Below, in pieces: positions 1 through 5,882 of a stretch of DNA of 6,727 bases. The notes below the pieces were generated by a model, which had not been told where the DNA came from, did no database searches, and saw only the letters and a program-made list of their open reading frames with translations. How positions within the stretch are numbered: the first letter of the stretch is position 1; each line of letters opens with the position of its first letter. The position numbers were made by a program, and so were the translations under genes. Source of the DNA: JACCUZ01 sp038246575 (GTDB lineage Bacteria; Actinomycetota; Actinomycetes; JACCUZ01); contig JBBRVU010000209.1 of assembly GCA_038246575.1 (NCBI GenBank), forward strand, positions 1-6,727, in the 5' to 3' direction.

Positions 1-76
1 ACCGGGTGCAGGTCCGTACTGGTCATCGTCAACGTGATCAACCCTGTTCTCGCCCTGTTCTTGAAGGGAGCAGACC

Positions 77-160
77 CTACCCGGGGTGTCTCACCTCAGC
101 CTGACGCACAGGGCACCACCGCTGAACACGAGCCACATCCGTCTCCGGCAGCCCGCTCAT
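77..160 (-). pseudogene. DUF3024-like N-terminal fragment
   Basis: A 27-residue reading frame starts at ATG 158-160 on the minus strand and stops at TAG 77-79. Its first 15 or so residues (Ser-Gly-Leu-Pro-Glu-Thr-Asp-Val-Ala-Arg-Val-Gln-Arg-Trp-Cys) look like the start of actinobacterial DUF3024 proteins, a family of unknown function of roughly 110 residues. After the Cys the resemblance fades and a stop follows, so most of the domain is missing. It lies just downstream of the truncated IS1634-like transposase on the same strand, which fits a decayed accessory region. The family call rests on remembered pattern and a short match. Chance similarity is possible. Confidence 0.4.
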
Positions 161-164
161 CCCA

Positions 165-653
165 CTAGTCTGCGACGCGTCCCGTTGCGACGTTGACTGG
201 AATCTGCCCCGTCACCCCGGGGCCAAGTCGAGTTGACACGGCCATATTAGAAGCGGGTTCCAGCGCGCGCTGCGCGACCAGGGCGAACACCACCCGCTCG
301 ATGGCCTCGCCGTCGCACCGCCGACCGGTCGCGGCCTTACCGATCGCCCGGCCGATCCCCAGGCGTTCCCAGATGCGGTCGAGCGTCCACGTCCCGCCGA
401 GGCGACGGGAGTCCAGGATCTCCACCTCCGCGCCGTGTGCCGCCGCGGCAGCCTCCTCCGGGGACAAGAACCGCGAGATCGAGGCGACGAGCCGGGCCAG
501 CGCGGCCCGGTCGACCTTCTCCGCCCGCCCGAAGTTGTGGATCACCTTCGCCACCGGGCTGCCCGTGACCGGATGCCGCTCGTTGTGCGCCAGCTGCAGG
601 TAGGCCACCACCGAGCCGTCCCGGTTACTCCGCCGCGTCTCCCGCAAGTACAC
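165..653 (-). pseudogene. Truncated IS1634-like transposase (N-terminal part)
   Basis: The frame starts at GTG 651-653, with an in-frame TGA four codons upstream, and stops near 165 after 162 codons. Residues 1-45 carry the typical N-terminal signature of IS1634-type (IS4-superfamily) transposases: MYLRET, then DGSVVAYLQLAHN, then KVIHNFGRA. Residues 46-139 continue family-like (LVASISRFLSPEE, then ALVAQRALEPASNMAV). After about residue 139 (near base 237) the similarity ends and unrelated codons run to the stop. Family members are usually around 450-560 residues, so the whole DDE catalytic domain is gone and the product cannot transpose. It is divergent from the TOMM operon and marks the left edge of the island. 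The terminal repeats could not be located. Confidence 0.75.
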
Positions 654-814
654 GCCTACAGATCACCACGTCCAGCCCGGCGCAGCCGAACGACACGCCC
701 AAGATCGTGTGCCTACACGGAATCGGGTCCGAGAAGGGACGGCAAGCCGCTGACCTGGACGAACGCTCTGAACCAAGCCCTCATGTGCCTGTGATCTTCG
801 GAAGTCCGGCCTCG

Positions 815-831
815 GTCTCAACCCCTGAGAC
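815..831. promoter_or_regulatory. Inverted repeat GTCTCA-N5-TGAGAC
   Basis: A perfect 6-bp inverted repeat with a 5-nt spacer (ACCCC) lies about 180 bp upstream of the first precursor. Its right part includes CCTGAGA, which recurs at 863-869 in a second palindrome. This could be a regulator binding site. Short inverted repeats also occur by chance, and no regulator gene is visible in the window. Confidence 0.25.
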
Positions 832-862
832 GGCGGATCAGCCCCAGGGTTGCCTCATCGAG

Positions 863-876
863 CCTGAGAGCTCAGG
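863..876. promoter_or_regulatory. Palindrome CCTGAG-AG-CTCAGG
   Basis: Perfect 6-bp arms with a 2-nt spacer end 11 bp upstream of a TTGACC -35-like box. The position suits an operator acting on the TOMM operon promoter. It shares the CCTGAGA half-site with the inverted repeat at 815-831, with a 39-bp offset. Regulatory function is inferred from position and symmetry only. Confidence 0.3.
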
Positions 877-887
877 ACGGGGCCCGC

Positions 888-916
888 TTGACCGCCGCTG
901 CGGAAAGTACGACTCT
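888..916 (+). promoter_or_regulatory. Weak promoter candidate for the precursor operon
   Basis: TTGACC at 888-893 resembles a housekeeping -35 box. With a 17-bp spacer the -10 position is GACTCT (911-916), a poor match; the closer TACGAC at 908-913 leaves only 14 bp. It lies upstream of the first precursor and next to the 863-876 palindrome, which is the main reason to note it. Actinobacterial promoters are poorly conserved, so this is only a candidate. Confidence 0.2.
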
Positions 917-1013
917 GGTTGCAGAGCGTCGCGCGTCCCCCGGACAGGGCTGAGCATCCGATGGCTTGTCGAGCAGATTGCCCAGCAACCGGACTCGAGA
1001 GGAGGAGGCTGCC

Positions 1014-1211
1014 ATGCCGGTGGAAGAGGTCCCGAATCCGCAGTCGACGTCTGCGGTGGGGGCAAACGGTGGCAATGGGGACGGCGGGGGTGGCGGGGGC
1101 GGTAGCTCCAACTCCAACTCCCACAACCGGACAGCGTTGACCGCCGAGGAGATGAGGTCAGTGATCAACGAGCTGGCCAGGACGCTGCCCGAGGTCGAGC
1201 CCGGAGGGTAG
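1014..1211 (+). CDS. TOMM precursor peptide 1, SSNSNSHN core
   Basis: A 65-residue peptide starts at ATG 1014. The purine run AGGAGGAGG at 1000-1008 is a strong ribosome binding site 5 nt upstream, which rules out the longer TTG start at 966. Order: MPVEE at the N terminus, an acidic/Asn-rich linker, a Gly-rich tract (residues 24-30), the octapeptide SSNSNSHN (31-38, bases 1104-1127), then a charged amphipathic segment (about 42-61) ending VEPGG. There is no Cys, so a YcaO enzyme could form only oxazol(in)es from Ser/Thr. The Gly-rich run before heterocyclisable residues recalls microcin B17. It is first in an operon with a second precursor and TOMM enzymes. Precursor role is inferred from size, position and the motif shared with precursor 2. 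The product name is unknown to me. Confidence 0.8.
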   Translation: MPVEEVPNPQSTSAVGANGGNGDGGGGGGGSSNSNSHNRTALTAEEMRSVINELARTLPEVEPGG

Positions 1212-1254
1212 TTGCGGGCCCAGCTGACGCCCGTCCAACCGGAAGGAGACAGCG

Positions 1255-1467
1255 GTGCCGATCGAAGAGCACAAGAACCTTGGTCTGGAGAACGTTGGCC
1301 CACGTGGCACAGCCGGTCTTGCAGTGGGCAGCTCGAACTCCAACAGTCACAACGCCGGCGGCGGCGAGCTGACCAAGCCCGAGCTTGAGCAGGTGATGAG
1401 CCAGCTGTCCGACCTGCTGCCCCGACTGCAGCGGGTGGTGCAGCAGCAGCCCAACGCGCCTCAGTAG
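1255..1467 (+). CDS. TOMM precursor peptide 2, SSNSNSHN core
   Basis: A 70-residue peptide starts at GTG 1255 behind AAGGAG (1243-1248, 6-nt spacing). It begins MPIEE like precursor 1, has a less Gly-rich middle (VGPRGTAGLAVG) and the identical octapeptide SSNSNSHN at residues 26-33 (bases 1330-1353). After AGGGE comes a predicted helical segment (39-62) and a Gln/Pro-rich tail. It has no Cys. The segment from Leu39-Thr40 aligns without gaps to Leu42-Thr43 onward of precursor 1 (7 identities in 20: L, T, E, V, L, L, P), while the rest has diverged. It stops 3 nt before the E1-like gene, so translation is probably coupled. It looks like an old tandem duplicate of precursor 1, kept under selection for the octapeptide. 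Confidence 0.8.
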   Translation: MPIEEHKNLGLENVGPRGTAGLAVGSSNSNSHNAGGGELTKPELEQVMSQLSDLLPRLQRVVQQQPNAPQ

Positions 1468-1470
1468 CGC

Positions 1471-2589
1471 GTGCCGCCCGAGGTACCGTCGGCGGCTCCA
1501 CTGCGGGTCGCCGACGGGTTGGATGTCGTCGTCATCAGCGACAACGAGATCCTCGTCCAGTTCGGCAGCCGATCGCATCCATCCCGACTGTTCCGCGACA
1601 CCGATCTCACCGGTGTTCTCGGGCGGGTCTTCGGACGGCTCCAGGCCGGACCTGCCAGCCGCGACGACCTGCTCGCTGAAGCCGACGGTCCGGTGGGTGA
1701 GGCGGCCAAGCTTTTGGATCGCCTCAGCGAGCATGGCATCCTGATCTCGACCGACACGGATCCGGTCGAGCAGTACCTCGGGTACACGTTCACCGGTCAC
1801 AGTCGGCTGAGCGAGTTCCAGGTGGCCCAGATCGGCGCCGGACCGGTCGGTGCGCAGGTCGCCGAGACCCTGCTGGGTCATGGGGTCGGTCGACTTCGGC
1901 TGCTCGACGATCGCGAACAAGACGCGACCTGGTCGCGCTTCGTAAGCACGCGCGACGAGCAGCCCGATGGCACGCCGGCCCGGGCCGGGCTCCGAGACCG
2001 CTTGCTCGGTCTGGGTTACGCCGGCGTGGAAGCTGCGGACTTCGGGGGCGATTTCGACGCGCTCGCGACCGTCGTCGCCGAGTCGGACCTGGTCTTGCTG
2101 ACCTTGGAACGACCTGACGTCCGGTTCGCGCATCTCCTCAACCGGCTCGCCTTCGAAGCCGACACGCCGTGGATCACGGCCTGCATTGACGGACACGCTG
2201 GGGTCGCCGGGCCATTGTTCGTACCAAATGTCACCGCCTGCTACAACGACTACCGTGTGTTGGCCGATGCATCCATCCCGAGCCCGGCAATGGCCCGTGT
2301 GTACCGGCGGCACGCGGCCGCCCGAGGCGCCGACTCCTTCTTTCCCGGCCTGCCGGCGTATGCCGCGATCCTCGGCGGATTCGTCTCCCTGGCCGCCGTC
2401 CATATGATGCTCTCCGGTACCAGCTACTTGCTGGGACGGACACTGACGGTCGACTTCGACAGCATGTTCATCGATGTCGAGGACGTGCTGCGCCTCCCGC
2501 GCTGCCCGGTGTGCCGCAAACAACGCAGCAGCTACCAGCCGCCTTTCTCGGCGGAAGCGGTGACACGCGGACGGCTGCCCACCACATGA
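1471..2589 (+). CDS. E1-like TOMM cyclodehydratase partner (C protein)
   Basis: This 372-residue protein starts at GTG 1471, 3 nt after the precursor 2 stop. It has no clear ribosome binding site, so translational coupling is likely. Residues 10-95 look like the PqqD-like winged-helix RiPP recognition element of TOMM leader-binding proteins. Residues 118-148 form an E1/ThiF-like Rossmann start with GAGPVG at 122-127. GPLFVPNVTACY (247-258) and CPVC (345-348, within LPRCPVCRK) match the zinc-site regions of the family. The first CxxC pair is incomplete: Cys257 is present but position 260 is Asp. In the family this protein binds the precursor and stimulates its YcaO partner rather than adenylating substrate itself. 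It overlaps the YcaO start by ATGA. The family call is firm; substrate binding is inferred from context. Confidence 0.85.
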   Translation: MPPEVPSAAPLRVADGLDVVVISDNEILVQFGSRSHPSRLFRDTDLTGVLGRVFGRLQAGPASRDDLLAEADGPVGEAAKLLDRLSEHGILISTDTDPVEQYLGYTFTGHSRLSEFQVAQIGAGPVGAQVAETLLGHGVGRLRLLDDREQDATWSRFVSTRDEQPDGTPARAGLRDRLLGLGYAGVEAADFGGDFDALATVVAESDLVLLTLERPDVRFAHLLNRLAFEADTPWITACIDGHAGVAGPLFVPNVTACYNDYRVLADASIPSPAMARVYRRHAAARGADSFFPGLPAYAAILGGFVSLAAVHMMLSGTSYLLGRTLTVDFDSMFIDVEDVLRLPRCPVCRKQRSSYQPPFSAEAVTRGRLPTT

Positions 2590-4004
2590 ACCTTGCCGTC
2601 ACCTACCTCAACGAGCGCATCGAGCTGTTCGACGCCGTGTACGACGAGGACCGAGCCGCTGAACTCAGCGGGGCGGTGCGACTCTACAATCGCACCATCG
2701 GACCCATCACGTCGGTGACGCTGGTGCGACCCGAGCTGCGGGACCTGTCCCTGTACAGCGCGTACTGCCATCACACCCCGGTGGAGTGGCTGATGCGCGA
2801 TCTGCGGCTGAAGGCGAAGCCGATGGCCGGCCCGGTCCCCGGCGGTGGCAAAGGCGCGGTGATGCTTCGGCCGGTCCTCGGCGCCCTCGGTGAGATGGCC
2901 GAGCGGATGCTGGGCATGCTGCACTTCACCAGCATCGCGGACGAGGTCTGGTTCGGCTCGTACGCGGAGCTGACTGCCAGCGGCAGGTCCGGGCGGGGGC
3001 CAGCCGACATCCCGTTGTTCGCCGACGAGCAGTACGACACGCCGGGCTTCGACTTCCGCCGGTTCACGGCAGACACACCGCTGGGGTGGATCGAGGGGGC
3101 GGATCTGCTCTCAGGAGAGCCGACTTGGGTGCCGGCCCAACTTGTCCTCATGTACTATCGGCCACGACACGATGAGGCGTCGATCGGCTATGCGACGACC
3201 GCAGGACTGGCCTTTCAGACTTCGACTCGATCCGCCCTGCTCCACGGATTGTTCGAGGTCATCGAACGGGACGCACTCAACATCCGCTGGTACAGCCGGC
3301 TGGTGCCGGCTCGGGTAGAGGTCGACCTGCCCGCTGTCCTCGGGACTGAACACGGCGTTCCACAATCGCGCATGTCTACCCCGCATGTCAGCGTCGACAT
3401 CTTTCAGCTGACCCTGGACAGCCCAATCCCAGTGCTCGCCGCTGTCGCCGTCGACCGGTCACGGATCGATCGGGCCTTTCTCGGTGGCACCGGCGCGGCG
3501 CACCGGCGAGAAGAAGCGTTGGGGCAGGCACTGTTCGAGCTCGGCCAGTGCCAAACCGGCTTTCACTTTGAAGATCCGTTCGGTCGCAATCCCATCCTGC
3601 CGGATGCCGAGCTGGTGGACGTCGTCGAGTTCTTCGACGCACCCCTCTATTACGGCCACCCTTCTAATCTGCCGCGCACCTATTGGTTCACCGAAGGACC
3701 AGGCCGGGACCTGTGGACGGATGTGCCCACCGCGGAAACCGACGATGAGGAGAGCGCGTACGAGGAGATGCTCAGCTGGTTGGACCGGAGCGGATTCAGA
3801 CCCGTCACGTTCGACTTCTCCGGGGCGTGCCCACCCGGGATGTCGATCACGAAGATTTACATCCCGGAGATGACCCACGCCTGTCCGCCTCGCAACCCGA
3901 TGCTGGGGCATCCACGGTTCCGCCAGCTGCCCCTCGCGCTTGGGCTGGCAGACCGGTTGTTGTCCTTCGTCGACCTGAACACCGATCCAATCCCCTTCGC
4001 ATAG
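2586..4004 (+). CDS. YcaO-domain cyclodehydratase (TOMM D protein)
   Basis: The start is placed at ATG 2586, which overlaps the upstream stop as ATGA and gives 472 residues. A GTG at 2511 would add 25 residues wholly inside the upstream gene. YcaO enzymes use ATP to activate a backbone amide and drive Ser/Thr/Cys cyclisation to azolines. Recognisable parts: TTAGLAFQTSTRSALLHG then EVIERDA (204-230), holding the metal/ATP-binding Glu224 and Glu227; GTGAAHRREEALGQALFEL (301-319) with the second acidic helix; GMSITKIYIPEM (418-429) and NPMLGHPRF (437-445). The C terminus is NTDPIPFA, whereas TOMM YcaOs usually end in a Pro-rich tail such as PHPFP or PxPxP; here the last Pro is Ala. Length is near family norm. 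With the E1-like partner it should act on the Ser-rich cores. Confidence 0.9.
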   Translation: MNLAVTYLNERIELFDAVYDEDRAAELSGAVRLYNRTIGPITSVTLVRPELRDLSLYSAYCHHTPVEWLMRDLRLKAKPMAGPVPGGGKGAVMLRPVLGALGEMAERMLGMLHFTSIADEVWFGSYAELTASGRSGRGPADIPLFADEQYDTPGFDFRRFTADTPLGWIEGADLLSGEPTWVPAQLVLMYYRPRHDEASIGYATTAGLAFQTSTRSALLHGLFEVIERDALNIRWYSRLVPARVEVDLPAVLGTEHGVPQSRMSTPHVSVDIFQLTLDSPIPVLAAVAVDRSRIDRAFLGGTGAAHRREEALGQALFELGQCQTGFHFEDPFGRNPILPDAELVDVVEFFDAPLYYGHPSNLPRTYWFTEGPGRDLWTDVPTAETDDEESAYEEMLSWLDRSGFRPVTFDFSGACPPGMSITKIYIPEMTHACPPRNPMLGHPRFRQLPLALGLADRLLSFVDLNTDPIPFA

Positions 4005-4020
4005 ATCCGGACGACGAGCC

Positions 4021-4026
4021 GAGGAG
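4021..4026 (+). promoter_or_regulatory. Ribosome binding site GAGGAG
   Basis: GAGGAG lies 8 nt before ATG 4035, in the 30-nt gap after the YcaO gene. It fixes the start of the nitroreductase-like gene and is clearer than the sites before the E1-like and YcaO genes, which seem to depend on coupling. Confidence 0.6.
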
Positions 4027-4034
4027 AGACAAGA

Positions 4035-4814
4035 ATGACCGGCGCTCGACGCAAGAGACCGACGGCCATTCGCCGCAGTCAGCCCAGCTACAGCCCAGAC
4101 GATCTCCTCAATGCGACGCTCTCGGCGCCGTTGCTCTGGCCGGGCCGCACCATCCGGCTGCGCCGCGACAGCCTGCTGGACTACGCCGGGCGCAGCACCT
4201 CGGCGCAGGTCTCGGTAGCCGAACTGTATCACGAGAACAGTAAGCTGAGCCGGGAACACCTGGCAGAGCTGGTGTATACCGCCGTCGACGCCCCCGCTCT
4301 GCGCACCGAGTTCCTGCGTCGCCGAACCGCTCGGGCACCAAGGGATAGCAGCGCCAGGGGCGCGCCGTGGTCCGCGATCGTGGAGTCCATCTTCGCTAGC
4401 AGCCCGGAGCTGTTCTATGCAGTTGAGGTGCGGCTTGTCATCGATGGCACGGTGCTCGCCTATGAACCCGGGTCGGGCATGGTGCTGCTCGCGCAGCTCA
4501 CACTCGAACGACAACAGGATCTCCTCAACGCCATCCGGCTCCTCGATCCGAAGCCAGCCGTCGCCGGGAGGGAGGCCTTGGCGGTTGCGGTTCTGCTCGG
4601 CTCCTTCAGTCGCAACGACGTGCTGCTCAGTATTCGGGGGTATCGCCGGACGCTGCTGGAGGCAGGCCGGCTGAGCCAGGAGATAATGAACGCCGCAAGC
4701 CGGTCCGGCCGCTCGGCGCGGGTCCGATTCGAGTTCGCGGATCGCGAACTCGACCTGATAATGGAGGCCGATGGTGTCGAAGAGGGCGTCCTCGTCGTTG
4801 TCGAACTGGAATGA
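4035..4814 (+). CDS. Divergent SagB/nitroreductase-like protein, possibly non-catalytic
   Basis: A 259-residue protein begins at ATG 4035. It aligns by pattern with SagB-type dehydrogenases: VAELYHENSKLSREHL (61-76) resembles their N-terminal helix; FYAVEVRLVIDGTVLAYEPGSG (127-148) resembles the strands around 'GLYRYDP'; RGYRRTLLEAGRLSQEIMNAA (201-221) resembles 'RGYRFALLEAGHLAQNLLLAA'; and ELDLIMEADGVEEGVLVVVEL (238-258) resembles the 'LLGLDGVEE' end. Typical FMN-binding elements are weak or absent: there is no PSxGxxHP-like motif, and the Lys-Tyr pair before RxYR, present in the downstream paralogue, is Leu-Leu here. Nitroreductases work as dimers with FMN at the interface, so it may pair with the next gene product as a structural half. 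That is inference. It could instead be an independent or inactive domain. Confidence 0.65.
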   Translation: MTGARRKRPTAIRRSQPSYSPDDLLNATLSAPLLWPGRTIRLRRDSLLDYAGRSTSAQVSVAELYHENSKLSREHLAELVYTAVDAPALRTEFLRRRTARAPRDSSARGAPWSAIVESIFASSPELFYAVEVRLVIDGTVLAYEPGSGMVLLAQLTLERQQDLLNAIRLLDPKPAVAGREALAVAVLLGSFSRNDVLLSIRGYRRTLLEAGRLSQEIMNAASRSGRSARVRFEFADRELDLIMEADGVEEGVLVVVELE

Positions 4815-4830
4815 GCCCGAACCGGGGACA

Positions 4831-5718
4831 ATGTCGCGCGCCGACCTGCGGAAGCTCGTCGACTTGCTCTCCGACGATGAGTGCACGTACCTGCTGGCAG
4901 CGGTGCAGGACACCGTCGCGGGCGAACGGTTCTGGGAAGGTGACTCAGGACTGTTCTACAACGACTACGTGAAACTCCGATACTTCCGAGTCGGGTCAAA
5001 CGCGCCCACAGCGCCTGTCATCGACCACGACTCCTTCGTCCCGATGTTCGTCACAAAGGCTTACCCGTCGTCACCCAAGCAGCCACTTCCGGCACCGTCC
5101 AGCGTGCCGCTTCCCCTGGATCAAGCTCTGCGGCGGCGACGGTCCCGGCGCACATACAGCGACGACGGCATCGACCTCTCCACGCTTTCCACGCTGCTGC
5201 ACCACAGTTGCGGAGTCACCGCGACCGTGGCAGCCTACGGATTCGCAGAACTGCCGCTGCGCACATTCCCCACCCACGGCGGCCTCCAATCGCCCGAGGT
5301 CTACCTCTGGGCACGGGCCGTCGCCGGACTCCACCGCGGTCTGTACCACTACCGGGCGGCCGACCATAGCCTCGAGTTGCTCCAACACGGCGACTTCGGG
5401 GCCCGCCTGACGGCAATCGCGTACAACGAACAATACGTTGGCCAGGCGGCCGCCGTCCTGCTGCTCACCGGAACACACGATCGGTTGCGCTGGAAGTACG
5501 GCGAGCGTGCATACCGTTTCCTGTGCATGGACGCCGGATTCCTCGGAGAAAACGTCTACCTCGTGTGCGAGGGCCTCGGCCTCGGCGCCTGCGCCATATC
5601 CGGCTTCGCACAAGACGCCATGGAAGACCTGCTCGGAATCGATGGCCGCAACGAGCTGGCAGTGCTCATGCTCACCGTCGGGGTCCCAGTCGACGAGGCC
5701 ACAGTCACGAGTGAGTAG
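4831..5718 (+). CDS. SagB-type FMN-dependent azoline dehydrogenase
   Basis: The start at ATG 4831 (295 residues) lies 16 nt after the upstream stop with GGGG at 4824-4827 before it. An in-frame start at 4771 would overlap the upstream gene by 44 nt and add an unlikely Ser-rich tail. TOMM B proteins oxidise azolines to azoles using FMN in a nitroreductase fold. Motifs: RRRRSRR (101-107), the phosphate-binding basic run; TFPTHGGLQSPEVYL (145-159), a variant of the PSxGGLHPxE segment; GLYHYRAADHSLELL (170-184); KYGERAYRFLCMDAGFLGENVYLVCEGLGLGA (222-253), including the Lys222-Tyr223 pair conserved in active TOMM dehydrogenases; and DLLGIDGRNELAVLMLTVGVP (266-286). It is last in the operon. With a Cys-free core its substrates would be oxazolines. 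The family call is strong. Confidence 0.85.
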   Translation: MSRADLRKLVDLLSDDECTYLLAAVQDTVAGERFWEGDSGLFYNDYVKLRYFRVGSNAPTAPVIDHDSFVPMFVTKAYPSSPKQPLPAPSSVPLPLDQALRRRRSRRTYSDDGIDLSTLSTLLHHSCGVTATVAAYGFAELPLRTFPTHGGLQSPEVYLWARAVAGLHRGLYHYRAADHSLELLQHGDFGARLTAIAYNEQYVGQAAAVLLLTGTHDRLRWKYGERAYRFLCMDAGFLGENVYLVCEGLGLGACAISGFAQDAMEDLLGIDGRNELAVLMLTVGVPVDEATVTSE

Positions 5719-5734
5719 CACCCCCGACCCCGGC

Positions 5735-5882
5735 CATCTGAGCCGCCCTCCTCCGGGTAGGGGCCGGCGGGCTGGCCCTGCAGGCCCTTCGGGGCCCGGA
5801 GCAGGAACAGGTGCCCGGCCGGCAGCACGTCAATCGCCGCCTGGGGCGCGGTGCCCTCCAGGTGGTCGAGGGAGTTGTCTCC
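5735..5882 (-). pseudogene. Possible C-terminal coding remnant, hydrolase/thioesterase-like
   Basis: On the minus strand, the frame from about 5882 down to about 5740 has almost only G or C at third codon positions, unlike the DNA on either side. It reads GDNSLDHLEGTAPQ, then AAIDVLPAGHLFLLRAP, then a Pro/Gly-rich tail. The VLPAGHLFLL stretch resembles the final strand and catalytic His region of alpha/beta-hydrolase thioesterases (compare 'LPGGHFFL'). No start or complete domain is visible. It converges on the dehydrogenase gene and may be the stub of a gene lost when mobile elements entered. The match is short, so the family call is weak. Confidence 0.25.
5783..5796. terminator. UUCG-loop hairpin after the operon
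   Basis: GGCCC-TTCG-GGGCC forms a 5-bp all-GC stem closed by the very stable C(UUCG)G tetraloop, 64 nt after the dehydrogenase stop. No T-tract follows, which is common for terminators in high-GC actinobacteria. It is the best candidate for the operon's 3' end, though a short GC stem can arise by chance here. Confidence 0.35.

Larger units (their letters stand above)
654..1013. other. Intergenic leader between IS remnant and precursor operon
   Basis: This 360-base stretch has no credible gene. The open frames through it lack family signatures and a ribosome binding site. It holds two short palindromes (815-831 and 863-876), a weak promoter-like pair (888-916) and the purine-rich ribosome binding site of the first precursor. 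It is the only sizeable non-coding space upstream of the operon, so the operon promoter most likely lies here. Confidence 0.5.

Noticed and set aside
1..168. Plus-strand frame open from the window edge to TAG 166-168, with a hydrophobic stretch (SVLVIVNVINPVLALFLKG) and a Pro-rich tail
   Set aside because: It could be the C terminus of a membrane protein, but there is no family signature and it overlaps the DUF3024-like fragment on the other strand.
661..714. Minus-strand stretch reading HTILGVSFGCAGLDVVIC with G/C-rich third positions
   Set aside because: Only about 18 codons, no start, and no recognised family.
707..1105. 132-codon plus-strand open frame across the operon leader
   Set aside because: No ribosome binding site or family pattern; it overlaps precursor 1 out of frame.
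1214..1234. Hairpin CGGGC-N9-GCCCG between the two precursors
   Set aside because: Only a 5-bp stem with a 9-nt loop; too weak to call an attenuator or processing site.
1165..2523. 452-codon minus-strand open frame opposite the E1-like gene
   Set aside because: Composition is that of a high-GC antisense shadow, and the plus strand encodes a recognisable TOMM protein.
2511..2585. Upstream GTG start for the YcaO gene
   Set aside because: It adds 25 residues with no YcaO similarity, all inside the E1-like gene; the ATGA overlap at 2586 is the more likely start.
3459..4913. 484-codon minus-strand open frame opposite the YcaO and nitroreductase-like genes
   Set aside because: It spans several recognisable plus-strand genes and has no family signature.
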